This document shows positions 1 through 5,501 of a DNA stretch of 20,773 nt, piece by piece. The translations under genes were made by a program, and so were the position numbers. The stretch comes from a virus: IMG/VR virus record IMGVR_UViG_3300017786_000191, positions 1 through 20,773 of that record. The stretch is one strand, 5' to 3'. The notes below the pieces were generated by a model. It was not told the DNA's origin. It saw only the letters and a program-made list of their open reading frames with translations, and ran no database searches. Positions within the stretch are counted from its first letter, which is position 1. Each line of letters begins with the position of its first letter.

Positions 1-2
1 AA

Positions 3-251
3 GTAGGAGCATTTAAGGTAATACGCAAAAAGAGTTACGACGACCCAAATACAGAATGGGAGTGGGAAAGCTGGAAAGGTTTAAACTTTCATACCAATAG
101 TTACGACCGCTGGACTAAATTACGTAAGTGGATTATAGGCGGTTGGAGTACAGGCTGCCAAGTAGCTAACGAGCCACAGGATTATTATAAATCGTTACCT
201 GCTTTATTAGACCAAAGCAGAGTAACATACTTTTTACTAAACGAGTTTTAA
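3..251 (+). CDS. C-terminal part of a YkuD/lysin-like phage protein (5' end outside window)
   Basis: The reading frame is open from the window edge (first full codon at 3) to TAA at 249-251, giving the last 82 residues. Visible motifs are a His in GLNFHTNSYDRW (codon 90-92) and STGCQV with its Cys at codon 156-158. A His followed at a distance by S-x-G-C is the catalytic pattern of L,D-transpeptidase (YkuD)-fold enzymes, and phage lysis proteins with an 'NIH...WSxGCQV' signature are known to me. The next gene, one base downstream, is spanin-like, which supports a lysis or cell-wall role (inference). The N-terminal domain cannot be seen, so peptidase versus transpeptidase activity is undecided. 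Confidence 0.6.
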   Translation, partial: VGAFKVIRKKSYDDPNTEWEWESWKGLNFHTNSYDRWTKLRKWIIGGWSTGCQVANEPQDYYKSLPALLDQSRVTYFLLNEF

Positions 252-252
252 T

Positions 253-618
253 ATGAGAAAGTACTATATAATAGCCTTGGTCGTTATTGCGTTGCTGGGC
301 GTTGGTAATCATTTTTACCAGCGTAGCCAGTTTAACGGTTTGATAGACCAAGTAAAAAAGGATTTAGAGAGCGAAAAGCAAAACGCTTTAAAACAAAAGG
401 ACACGGTAATACAGAGCCGTAACCGTATTATTAACCAATTAACACAAGACAATGAGAAAGCTAAAGCAGATAGCCGATACTGGTACAATATGGCAAAGCG
501 CAAGAGCGTTAACCCTAATTACAATATTGATTTTCTTACCGCAGCAGATGAAATCGCAAGAAGTAAGTATAAGCCAGGAGCAGCAGACGGTAACACTAAC
601 AAAGGAAAAAACGATTGA
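253..618 (+). CDS. Rz-like (inner-membrane spanin-like) small protein with N-terminal TM helix and coiled coil
   Basis: A 121-residue protein whose ATG follows the upstream stop by one base. Residues 5-21 form one hydrophobic helix (YIIALVVIALLGVGNHF) after two basic residues. Residues about 25-80 are rich in Q, K, D, E, N and R and look like a coiled coil; the tail is Gly/Asn/Lys-rich. N-in/C-out topology with a periplasmic coiled coil is the plan of inner-membrane spanins. Its position after a lysin-like gene, and the start of a signal-peptide gene inside it in another frame (452), copy the lambda Rz/Rz1 arrangement. No catalytic motif and no Cys. A structural or holin-accessory role is possible; spanin function is an inference from architecture and context. 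Confidence 0.6.
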   Translation: MRKYYIIALVVIALLGVGNHFYQRSQFNGLIDQVKKDLESEKQNALKQKDTVIQSRNRIINQLTQDNEKAKADSRYWYNMAKRKSVNPNYNIDFLTAADEIARSKYKPGAADGNTNKGKND

Positions 619-1027
619 TGTAGCCAAGATTATACGCAACGAGAAGCGGCTAACAGAGGTAAACAAGCAATTACTAGAAAAAATACGTAAGCAGGATAGC
701 ACTATACAGGCAATAGCTAACAAAAACCTGCAAGGGCTTGAAACCATAAAGCAGCAAAACGCACAAATATTTAAGTTAAGCCAAGACGTACAGCGTTATA
801 GTTCTTTACAGCTCGGGTATGAGGAAAAGAAAAAAGCAAACCCAAGGCTTTACGGTTTTTTAAGAGTAGAGCAAATACCAGCTTTAGGAAAAATAGACGG
901 GCTAGATACAATACTGCCAAGTATAGGAGCTACATACTTAACAAAAAAGATAGCAGTAGGTTTTAACCTTGGCTACTATAATAAAGAGATATTTTACGGG
1001 GCGCAATTAGGTTTCAGTATCTTTTAA
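452..1027 (+). CDS. Exported coiled-coil protein with outer-membrane-barrel-like C-terminus, overlapping the Rz-like gene
   Basis: A 191-residue frame starting inside the previous gene and overlapping it by 167 nt in a different frame. The N-terminus has basic residues, a hydrophobic core (ALTLITILIFLP, about residues 19-30) and a polar stretch, a plausible Sec signal peptide. A later start (TTG within the hydrophobic core, or Met at about residue 33) would lose it, so 452 is preferred. Residues about 45-110 look coiled-coil. From about residue 140 the chain alternates hydrophobic and polar residues and ends in GAQLGFSIF with terminal Phe, like the last strand of outer-membrane beta-barrels. 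There is no Cys, hence no lipobox. A small barrel-like surface protein or an outer-membrane spanin partner are both possible. Confidence 0.55.
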   Translation: MRKLKQIADTGTIWQSARALTLITILIFLPQQMKSQEVSISQEQQTVTLTKEKTIDVAKIIRNEKRLTEVNKQLLEKIRKQDSTIQAIANKNLQGLETIKQQNAQIFKLSQDVQRYSSLQLGYEEKKKANPRLYGFLRVEQIPALGKIDGLDTILPSIGATYLTKKIAVGFNLGYYNKEIFYGAQLGFSIF

Positions 1028-1054
1028 AAGACATTTTTAACTCAAACTAATTTT

Positions 1055-1079
1055 AAGCCGTGTTTTACGGCTTTTTTTG
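1055..1079 (+). terminator. Rho-independent terminator after the lysis genes
   Basis: Seven-bp perfect stem AAGCCGT (1055-1061) / ACGGCTT (1067-1073) with loop GTTTT, followed directly by a T-rich run. It lies 28 nt past the stop of the preceding gene and ends the leftward block. Confidence 0.85.
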
Positions 1080-1174
1080 TGCGCAATAATAAAACAGTTA
1101 TTAGTTAAAAGAAACACGCTTAAATTAAGTTTTTATAAAAAATAACAATTAAAAGTAAATTTTAATAGTTTTCT

Positions 1175-1205
1175 TTTGGTGTATTAAAAATAAAGTTTAA
1201 TTTAG
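1175..1205 (+). promoter_or_regulatory. Promoter P1 (TTTG - 19 nt - TAATTTAG)
   Basis: TTTG at 1175-1178, a 19-nt spacer, and TAATTTAG at 1198-1205 fit the Bacteroidota -33/-7 consensus (TTTG, TAnnTTTG) except in the last bases. The spacer contains the dyad ATTAAAA-ATAAA-GTTTAAT (1183-1201), also found in P2 (3363) and P3 (8608). It follows a terminator and precedes the gene at 1232 by 26 nt. The 1028-1231 gap holds only this promoter, the terminator and AT-rich DNA. Confidence 0.65.
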
Positions 1206-1219
1206 CCATATAAATAAAA

Positions 1220-1228
1220 ACCGAGAGC
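1220..1228 (+). promoter_or_regulatory. Shared leader element ACCGAGAGC before the start codon
   Basis: ACCGAGAGC followed by AAA and ATG (1232). The same nonamer occurs before the genes at 3418 and 11028, and with a final T before 9571. Its exact reverse complement lies in the ORF-less transcript at 3287-3295. GAG may serve as a weak ribosome-binding site; the full conservation goes beyond that. Confidence 0.6.
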
Positions 1229-1231
1229 AAA

Positions 1232-1480
1232 ATGGAATTTTCAATTTATAACGGACTTAACTACTCTACAAAAGAGATTAACCAAAACTTTAGAATTAAA
1301 GCCCATACTACAAATAAGTACGGCAAAAACTTAAACACCGCTCTAGGTGTATCGGGTTTAATTAATTTAATAGGTGTAGAGTTTGCAAATAAGTTTATAG
1401 AGCGTGCTTTTAATAGTGGGTTAGATAAACACACAAGTAAACTACGAAGTGGGGTAAGGGTTACGTTTTACTCCAAATAA
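1232..1480 (+). CDS. Hypothetical phage protein, 82 aa, first gene of the P1 transcript
   Basis: The ATG at 1232 is placed 26 nt after the P1 -7 box and 3 nt after the ACCGAGAGC element. The product (82 aa, starting MEFSIYNGLNYS and ending VRVTFYSK) has no motif I recognise. The middle, residues about 39-60 (LGVSGLINLIGVEFANKFIERA), is moderately hydrophobic and could be an amphipathic helix or part of a small fold; it is not long enough to call a clear membrane segment. The stop TAA shares its last A with the ATG of the next gene, so translation is probably coupled. As the first gene behind a strong-looking phage promoter it may be an early host-interaction protein (inference). Confidence 0.65.
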   Translation: MEFSIYNGLNYSTKEINQNFRIKAHTTNKYGKNLNTALGVSGLINLIGVEFANKFIERAFNSGLDKHTSKLRSGVRVTFYSK

Positions 1481-1626
1481 TGAGCAAGAAACTTATTTGC
1501 GATAGCGAGAGCTGTAAAAGTAAAAAGCTAAAATATAAACATAGCTTTGTACAGGAACACGTTTACATCTGTAAAAAGTGCGGTAAGCGTGTATTGATAA
1601 AAACAAACCATAATTATTTTATATGA
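1480..1626 (+). CDS. Small zinc-ribbon-like protein, 48 aa
   Basis: Starts at the ATG overlapping the previous stop by one base (TAATG) and ends at TGA 1624-1626, overlapping the start of the RNase H gene by 4 nt (ATGA). The product contains C7-x4-C12 and C31-x2-C34 (ICKKCG), with His21 and His27 between. This spacing resembles a small zinc ribbon. It is strongly basic (many Lys), which would suit nucleic-acid binding. The tight overlaps on both sides argue that it is a real gene despite its size. Function is unknown; zinc binding is inferred from the Cys pattern. Confidence 0.6.
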   Translation: MSKKLICDSESCKSKKLKYKHSFVQEHVYICKKCGKRVLIKTNHNYFI

Positions 1627-2102
1627 TAATAAGCGTGTACACAGACGGGAGCTGTAACAACGATATAGGCGTAGGGAGTTACGGCTATGTAATAACAGCA
1701 AAATTTAAAGGCGAAAACTATATGAAAAAATATAGTAGTGGAAAGTATAGAGACACCACTAATAACCGTATGGAGCTAAAAGCAATAATAAAGGCTTTAG
1801 AGAACATAGACGGAGGGCATACGATAGATATTTACAGCGATAGTAAATACTGCGTGGACGGGATTAACCAATGGCTAGATAATTGGATTGCTAAAAATAA
1901 ATTGAGTAGCAAGATGAATGCTGGTGTATGGGAAAGGTTTCGCAGAGTAAGGCAGAGCCACAAAGATAGAGGCACGACGTTAAATGTTACTTGGGTGCGT
2001 GGGCATAATGGTAACGAGTTTAACGAAATGGCTGATAAGCTGGCAAACGTTGGTAGGCTAGATATTAACGACGGCGGTGTGAGCTGTAAAAAAAACAATT
2101 AA
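1623..2102 (+). CDS. rnhA: Ribonuclease HI
   Basis: A 159-residue protein, close to the usual length of bacterial RNase HI (about 155). Motifs in order are YTDGSC (D8), NNRMELKA (E51), YSDSKYC (D73), WVRGHNG (H128) and MADKLA (D138). These are the DEDD metal-binding residues and the conserved His of the family. It cleaves the RNA strand of RNA-DNA hybrids and so would remove RNA primers or R-loops during phage DNA replication. The GINQWLDNWIAKNK segment matches the basic handle region of E. coli-type enzymes. It overlaps the preceding zinc-ribbon gene by 4 nt and the next gene starts 1 nt after its stop, so it is part of the early operon. Confidence 0.95.
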   Translation: MIISVYTDGSCNNDIGVGSYGYVITAKFKGENYMKKYSSGKYRDTTNNRMELKAIIKALENIDGGHTIDIYSDSKYCVDGINQWLDNWIAKNKLSSKMNAGVWERFRRVRQSHKDRGTTLNVTWVRGHNGNEFNEMADKLANVGRLDINDGGVSCKKNN

Positions 2103-2103
2103 T

Positions 2104-2561
2104 ATGATAGATTATAAGTATAACGACGGAGGTAGAAGTAAGTATTTTAAAGGTACTGGCGGGGATTGTGTTACCCGAGCTATTGCAATAGCGACAGGTA
2201 AAGATTATAAAGAGGTTTACGATATACTTGCTAAAGGTAATGCTAGCCAAAGGCGTAGTAAAAGAGAGGGTAAGAATAAATCTAAAACAGGCAAAAAAAC
2301 AGCATTACACGGGATAAACACTAAAAGAAAGTGGTTTAAAGATTTAATGAAGCAATGGGTTTTAAGTGGGTTGCTACTATGCAAATAGGGCAAGGGTGTA
2401 AAGTGCATTTAAGAGCAAACGAGTTACCAAAAGGTATTATTATTTGTAGTGTATCAAGGCATTATACAGCAGTTATAAATGGAGTTTTAAATGATACTTA
2501 CGATTGTTCAAGAGGAGGACAAAGGTGTGTTTATGGTTATTGGATAAAGTATTATGAATAA
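2104..2561 (+). pseudogene. Papain-like cysteine protease-type phage protein, split by a frameshift
   Basis: The first frame (2104-2388) begins MIDYKYNDGG and carries GTGGDCVTRAIAIATG with the probable nucleophile Cys22. The second frame (open from 2340, stop at 2559-2561) carries MGFKWVATMQIGQGCKVHL, SRHYTAVINGVLNDTYDCSRGG and a final VYGYW. These are two halves of one family in which the HY.AVI.GV..DT.D block supplies the catalytic His and acidic residue. The join must fall between 2340 and 2385. A single missing base near 2352 restores an in-frame DLMKAMGFKW. No X-XXY-YYZ slippery heptamer is present in the overlap, so programmed frameshifting is unlikely. It may be a real deletion or a sequencing error. 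A paralogous fold may be present at 15136. Confidence 0.7.
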
Positions 2562-2871
2562 ATTACCATTTATGCCTGCGCCTTGCGATAACTGCCCGTT
2601 TAGAAAAGACACTAAAAAGGGCTGGTTAGGAGCAGAGCGTATGCAGGAGATGCTAGAGACGGATAGTTTTGTATGCCATAAAACAGCATACGGCGAGGAT
2701 AAACAAAAAAGACAATGCGCTGGGCATATAGCTATAAAAGGCAAGGGTAATGCTTTTTACCGTATGGCTCTAGCGTTTGGTAGGAAATTAAAAATAATTA
2801 ACAGGCACTTAATTTTTGATACAGAAAAAGAGTGCGTAAATCATCACAAAAACAATGAGCGAGGCAGATAA
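2554..2871 (+). CDS. DUF6283-like cysteine-cluster protein
   Basis: A 105-residue protein beginning near PAPCDNCPFRKD. Cysteines C11 and C14 (CDNC), C41 (FVCHK) and C55 (QCAG) match the DUF6283 pattern as I remember it: PC.NCPFR near the N-terminus, a CH.. motif and a C-AG motif. Four Cys in this order suggest a zinc or iron-sulphur site. Biochemical function is not established. The C-terminal part (MALAFGRKLKIINRHLIF) is basic. The start overlaps the end of the upstream frameshifted gene by 8 nt, and the gene downstream starts 17 nt before its stop. A late Cys (C94) also occurs. Confidence is good for the family and low for any function. Confidence 0.7.
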   Translation: MNKLPFMPAPCDNCPFRKDTKKGWLGAERMQEMLETDSFVCHKTAYGEDKQKRQCAGHIAIKGKGNAFYRMALAFGRKLKIINRHLIFDTEKECVNHHKNNERGR

Positions 2872-3025
2872 AATACTAGAGCAAGAGGCTAAAAAAGAGT
2901 TTACAGATTTTAACCTAAAGGAATTTAAAGAAAAGCATACGGAGCTTTACGTAGTTATTAGACAGGCTATGGCAAGCTATGCGCAGCTATATATCGCAAA
3001 GTATCGGGAGAAGCTAACCAAATAG
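2855..3025 (+). CDS. Hypothetical acidic/basic helical protein, 56 aa
   Basis: An ATG at 2855, inside the end of the DUF6283-like gene, opens a 56-codon frame ending in TAG at 3023-3025. The product is highly charged (MSEADKILEQEAKKEF... ending YREKLTK) and predicted by eye to be almost wholly helical. The overlap with the upstream stop and the filling of an otherwise empty stretch support it. No family recognised. Its stop is a plain TAG, one of several in the window showing that TAG is used here as a normal terminator. Confidence 0.5.
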   Translation: MSEADKILEQEAKKEFTDFNLKEFKEKHTELYVVIRQAMASYAQLYIAKYREKLTK

Positions 3026-3028
3026 TAG

Positions 3029-3036
3029 TATATTTG
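3029..3036 (+). promoter_or_regulatory. Possible -7 box (TATATTTG)
   Basis: Perfect TAnnTTTG element 17 nt before the ATG at 3053, followed by GTAGAAACACGCTTAAA. I see no TTTG at the expected distance upstream. The identical TATATTTGTAG string is used at 3256-3266 with a proper -33 element. AAACACGCTTAAA also occurs at about 1111-1123. Confidence 0.4.
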
Positions 3037-3052
3037 TAGAAACACGCTTAAA

Positions 3053-3241
3053 ATGGCTAAAAACACACAATTACAAGAGGGGCAACAAAAAACGATTTAT
3101 AAGGACGTTATGTTTGAAACCCAAGCAGAGGCAGAGGTAACGCTAGTACGTAAACTAGCTGCAAATAAAGATAAAGAGCTATGGCTGGTTACTATGCCTA
3201 GCGGTATGCAGATGCAAAAATGGATTAAAAAGGTTTTGTAA
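3053..3241 (+). CDS. Hypothetical protein, 62 aa
   Basis: The ATG at 3053 follows a possible -7 box and an A-rich leader. The 62-residue product (MAKNTQLQEGQQKTIYKDVMFE... ending MQKWIKKVL) has a mixed helix/strand look: a charged helix around residues 22-40 (TQAEAEVTLVRKLAANKDKE) and a short hydrophobic strand LWLVTMP. No Cys, no signal peptide and no membrane helix. The last codons overlap the -33 element (TTTTG, 3234-3238) of the next promoter. I do not recognise the family; its start, own possible promoter and codon use support a real gene. Confidence 0.55.
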   Translation: MAKNTQLQEGQQKTIYKDVMFETQAEAEVTLVRKLAANKDKELWLVTMPSGMQMQKWIKKVL

Positions 3242-3263
3242 ACCTAAAAAAAGTCTATATTTG
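3234..3263 (+). promoter_or_regulatory. Promoter for the ORF-less transcript (TTTTG - 17 nt - TATATTTG)
   Basis: TTTTG at 3234-3238, a 17-nt spacer and a perfect TATATTTG at 3256-3263, a close match to the Bacteroidota housekeeping promoter. Only about 75 bp lie between it and a strong terminator, and no ORF is present there. Confidence 0.65.
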
Positions 3264-3267
3264 TAGC

Positions 3268-3341
3268 ACTCCGCTTATATCCGACCGCTCTCGGTATATC
3301 TGCGACCAACCCTAGTACTTCGGTGCTGGGGTTTCTTTTTT
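3268..3341 (+). ncRNA. Candidate phage small RNA with anti-leader hairpin
   Basis: The start is estimated about 5 nt after the TATATTTG box; the end is the T-tract of the terminator. The roughly 74-nt transcript has a 5' hairpin (CCGA 3281-3284 / TCGG 3291-3294, loop CCGCTC, extended outward by ATAT/ATAT with one bulged T) and a 3' terminator hairpin with a UUCG tetraloop. No start codon with a meaningful frame is present. The segment GCTCTCGGT (3287-3295), half in the loop and half in the stem, is the exact reverse complement of ACCGAGAGC, which sits 3-6 nt before the start codons at 1232, 3418 and 11028, and pairs with ACCGAGAGT before 9571 through one G-U. That points to translation control in trans. 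Read-through would also allow cis pairing with the 3418 leader. Expression is unproven. Confidence 0.6.
3308..3341 (+). terminator. Rho-independent terminator with UUCG tetraloop
   Basis: Eleven uninterrupted pairs (3308-3318 with 3323-3333, including two G-U) closed by C(UUCG)G, then TCTTTTTTT. One of the strongest hairpins in the window. Confidence 0.9.
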
Positions 3342-3389
3342 AAAAATAAATTTTAATTATCATTTGCTATATTAAAAATAAATTTTAAT
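3339..3389 (+). repeat. Two copies of an AT-rich dyad, 32 bp apart
   Basis: TTTAAAA-ATAAA-TTTTAAT at 3339-3357 and ATTAAAA-ATAAA-TTTTAAT at 3371-3389, the latter a perfect 7-bp inverted repeat with a 5-bp centre and lying in the spacer of P2. Related copies lie in P1 (1183-1201) and P3 (8617-8635). A 32-bp centre distance is three helical turns, which would place two bound proteins on the same DNA face. Candidate operator for a phage regulator such as the XRE protein at 3568 (inference). Confidence 0.5.
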
Positions 3390-3393
3390 TTAG
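3363..3393 (+). promoter_or_regulatory. Promoter P2 (TTTG - 19 nt - TAATTTAG)
   Basis: TTTG at 3363-3366, a 19-nt spacer and TAATTTAG at 3386-3393, almost identical to P1, including the spacer dyad. It drives the gene at 3418 after a 24-nt leader. Confidence 0.65.
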
Positions 3394-3405
3394 CGGTATA
3401 ATTAA

Positions 3406-3414
3406 ACCGAGAGC
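3406..3414 (+). promoter_or_regulatory. Shared leader element ACCGAGAGC
   Basis: Same nonamer and same 3-nt distance to ATG (3418) as at 1220. Here CGGT (3394-3397) could also pair with ACCG (3406-3409) over an 8-nt loop, partly hiding the element within its own leader. Confidence 0.6.
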
Positions 3415-3417
3415 AAA

Positions 3418-3552
3418 ATGACATACGACGACTGGAAAACAGCAAACCCTTACGATGAGGAAAAAGAAAACGAGTGTAGTTTCTGCGGCGAGCCGACAGA
3501 TAATAAATACTACTGCTCTAAAGAGTGCCAAAAGGCAGATTACTACGATTAA
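3418..3552 (+). CDS. Small zinc-finger-like protein, 44 aa
   Basis: The ATG at 3418 is fixed by promoter P2 and the ACCGAGAGC leader. The 44-residue product starts MTYDDWKTANPYDEE and then has C20-x2-C23 (CSFCGE) and C33-x3-C37 (CSKEC), a compact four-Cys zinc-binding pattern similar to the treble-clef or MYND-like knuckles of small phage proteins. TAA is at 3550-3552. As the first gene of the P2 transcript, with the same control elements as 1232, it is probably made early. Function unknown; zinc binding is inferred from the Cys spacing. Confidence 0.7.
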   Translation: MTYDDWKTANPYDEEKENECSFCGEPTDNKYYCSKECQKADYYD

Positions 3553-3567
3553 TTTAATATTTGATTT

Positions 3568-3873
3568 ATGAGCGAAAACAAACCTGCATTAAGGATTAAC
3601 GAAGCTTTGGATTTTCACGAAAAGACCAAGGCTAAAAGCGAGCCAACTATACAAAAAATAGATTTGGCTAAAGAATTATTTAAGGGAGCAAAGCCTAAAA
3701 CTTTGCCCGTTAATATGAGCAACCTAGTAAACGGTAAGACTACTAGGGTTGACCCAGCTTGGGTAAAACATATATGCGCTGTAACTGGCGTAGATGCAAA
3801 CTTTTTATTTGGCATAAAGCCTATGAACCCTAAAACACTTGATAAGTATGAGAGTGGAGCGTATAGTAAATAG
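3568..3873 (+). CDS. XRE/Cro-CI-type helix-turn-helix regulator
   Basis: A 101-residue protein starting at ATG 3568. Residues about 30-85 give the XRE pattern: helix IDLAKELFKG, then NMSNLVNGKTTRVDPAWVKHICAVTGVDANFLFG. The closing 'ICAVTGVDANFLFG' is typical of the last helices of the family. It differs from classical repressors in lacking an obvious C-terminal dimerisation/cleavage domain, so it is Cro-like in size. It lies in the P2 operon beside two copies of an AT-rich dyad, making these plausible autoregulatory sites. The segment SNLVNGKTTRV should contain the DNA-recognition helix. Repressor versus activator cannot be told. Confidence 0.75.
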   Translation: MSENKPALRINEALDFHEKTKAKSEPTIQKIDLAKELFKGAKPKTLPVNMSNLVNGKTTRVDPAWVKHICAVTGVDANFLFGIKPMNPKTLDKYESGAYSK

Positions 3874-4015
3874 AATATTTGCCTTTTTGTTAGGGCTTAT
3901 TTGTGTAGGTGCTTTTATAGCGGCTGCATTTTACGGAGCTACACACCAGTTTTTTATAGCTGGGGTTAGTGGATTAATGAGTATAGTATGTTTAACAATT
4001 AAAACAGAGCAATAA
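3848..4015 (+). CDS. Small membrane protein, 55 aa, two TM helices
   Basis: The ATG at 3848 lies inside the end of the regulator gene (26-nt overlap); TAA is at 4013-4015, two bases before the next ATG. The product has a basic start (MRVERIVNR), a hydrophobic helix at about residues 10-30 (FAFLLGLICVGAFIAAAFYG), a short loop (ATHQF) and a second hydrophobic stretch at about 36-51 (FIAGVSGLMSIVCLTI). This is the layout of phage superinfection-exclusion or other small inner-membrane proteins, and less likely a holin because it is far from the lysis genes. No family recognised; membrane location is the only firm statement. Confidence 0.6.
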   Translation: MRVERIVNRIFAFLLGLICVGAFIAAAFYGATHQFFIAGVSGLMSIVCLTIKTEQ

Positions 4016-4016
4016 A

Positions 4017-5084
4017 ATGAGTAACGAGAGCGAAAACAAAGCATTTGAGGAAATGATGAACGACCAGCCTGCGGGAGTGTATGAGCTGGCACAAGGATTA
4101 ACTGCGGAGGAAATGGTAGCAGTATTTTTTAATACCGATGCGCTGGTAGAGCAGCCTGAAATGGTTTACCGATTAAATGGAGGTAAGCACAGGTATTACT
4201 ACACTTTTAATGAGGCACAAGAGCCAGTATTTTTTACATCGGTTACAACGATGATAAAGCAAACAATGCCAACCAGCCCGCACTTAATAAAGTGGATTGC
4301 AGATATGGGTTACGAGGAAAGCCGTAACTATGCGCAGGAGCGAGCGGACTATGGTACTTTTATGCACACAGAAATAGCGGAGCTGCTTATAGCACGTAAG
4401 TACGATACTGGAACGCTTAAGGAAAAACTTAAGGCATTTATAGAGGCTGAAAAGCTGCCAGTAGATTTTATTAACCACGCCGACGAGCTTAAAAAGGATA
4501 TACTAGCATTTGCGCAGTTTATGATAGATTGCAAGGTAAAACCTTTAGCTATTGAGATAGTGCTAACACACCCTACCGACGGCTACGCAGGAGCTATCGA
4601 CTTGGTATGCGAAATGACACAAGAGGTAAAAGGTTACTGGGGGGGAACCTATAAGAGCGGTGTAAACAAGGGTAAGCCAAAGGCTACCAAAAAAGAGCAA
4701 ACATTTATCGCTATTGTAGATTTTAAAAGTGGGCGTAAAGGCTTTTACGAGGAACACGAGATACAGCTACAAGCATATACTGAAATGTGGCAGCACCATT
4801 TTCCAAACAAGCAGGTAGAGCGAGTATTTAACTGGTCGCCTAAAGATTGGCGAGGAGCTACACCAACGTATAACCTAAAAGACCAAACCGAGGCAAAGAG
4901 CCGTAACAAGTTGCAGCACCTTGTAGAGCTGGCACGTATAGAGAGCGATAAGCGTATTAATACCGTTACTATTGTAGAGGGTGTTATAAACTTGGATGCT
5001 GGGCTGGATAACAACGTTGTAGAAATGACGTTAAGCGAGTTGGTTAAAAAGCGTAAAACAGAAAACCAAAAACCCGTAAAGTAA
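4017..5084 (+). CDS. PD-(D/E)XK nuclease of the RecB/Cas4-like type
   Basis: A 355-residue protein. Motifs in order are YGTFMHTEIAELL (H117), AIEIVL (E180), GAIDLV (D195), IAIVDFKSGR (D235, K237) and HEIQLQAY (Q250-x3-Y254). H, D, (D/E)xK and QxxxY in this order define RecB/AddB/Cas4-family nucleases and phage exonucleases of the same fold. About 35 residues with a Gly/Lys-rich stretch separate D195 from D235, a larger insertion than usual. The first 60 residues are acidic and lack a recognised domain. Likely role: DNA end processing for phage recombination or host DNA degradation. No RecT/Beta-type annealing protein is recognisable next to it. Its stop shares one base with the next start. 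Confidence 0.8.
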   Translation: MSNESENKAFEEMMNDQPAGVYELAQGLTAEEMVAVFFNTDALVEQPEMVYRLNGGKHRYYYTFNEAQEPVFFTSVTTMIKQTMPTSPHLIKWIADMGYEESRNYAQERADYGTFMHTEIAELLIARKYDTGTLKEKLKAFIEAEKLPVDFINHADELKKDILAFAQFMIDCKVKPLAIEIVLTHPTDGYAGAIDLVCEMTQEVKGYWGGTYKSGVNKGKPKATKKEQTFIAIVDFKSGRKGFYEEHEIQLQAYTEMWQHHFPNKQVERVFNWSPKDWRGATPTYNLKDQTEAKSRNKLQHLVELARIESDKRINTVTIVEGVINLDAGLDNNVVEMTLSELVKKRKTENQKPVK

Positions 5085-5500
5085 TGGCATTTATAAATAA
5101 GCACACGCAAGGCGATTGGACTTACGAGGATTATAATGATGAAAGTAACGAGCAGTTACTAAAAACTAAAGACAAAACTAAACTATTGGCAGAGGTTAAC
5201 ACCTTTGCCGATGTTAGTAGAGAGGAGGCAATAGCAAACGCTAAACTTATGGCTGCTGCTCCAAAAATGCGCCAATTAGTAGAGATGTTTCACGACAGCC
5301 TAGAGGCTGGTTTTATAAAAGATATGTGCGTTACTGTACTTACAGAGGCGGGCGTAGAAATAACCCCTCACAAAGAAAATAGGTATTTAATAATAGATGA
5401 TTTAGAAAATACAGAATGTAAATGCGACGGCGATGAAATTTTACACCAAGGTAATGGCTTTGTGTATAAGACTTGCGCAGATTGCGGTAAAGATATTTAA
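5084..5500 (+). CDS. Hypothetical phage protein with C-terminal Cys ribbon, 138 aa
   Basis: The start overlaps the previous stop by one base (TAATGG). The N-terminus (HTQGDWTYE) and the later EEAIANAKLMAAAPKMRQLVE segment match a common phage small-protein theme ('TxGxW...ANAxLxAAAPxM') that I know from many early-region phage proteins without a proven function. The C-terminal 30 residues contain CKCDGD and KTCADCGKD, a four-Cys zinc-ribbon-like end. It stands between the nuclease and the RDF-like gene and is probably co-translated with both. Function unknown. Confidence 0.65.
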   Translation: MAFINKHTQGDWTYEDYNDESNEQLLKTKDKTKLLAEVNTFADVSREEAIANAKLMAAAPKMRQLVEMFHDSLEAGFIKDMCVTVLTEAGVEITPHKENRYLIIDDLENTECKCDGDEILHQGNGFVYKTCADCGKDI

Positions 5501-5501
5501 T

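Noticed and set aside
439-747. Antisense frame of 102 codons on the minus strand
   Set aside because: Mirrors the overlapping lysis-type genes; product rich in Ser, Cys and Leu as expected of antisense of A-rich coding DNA; no start signal or motif.
2340-2388. Programmed -1 frameshift in the papain-like gene
   Set aside because: No X-XXY-YYZ heptamer in the zero frame and no strong hairpin just downstream; a lost base is simpler.
3268-3341. tRNA gene
   Set aside because: Right size, but no T-loop (TTCGAAT-type) consensus, no acceptor stem pairing of the ends and a terminator hairpin fills the 3' half.
4745-5110. Antisense frame of 121 codons opposite the PD-(D/E)XK nuclease
   Set aside because: The plus-strand gene has complete nuclease motifs; the minus product is low-complexity Ser/Cys/Leu without recognisable domain.
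5433-5501. Upstream extension of the RDF-like gene (MKFYTKV...)
   Set aside because: Lies wholly within the end of the previous gene in another frame; ATG 5502 directly after its stop is far more likely.
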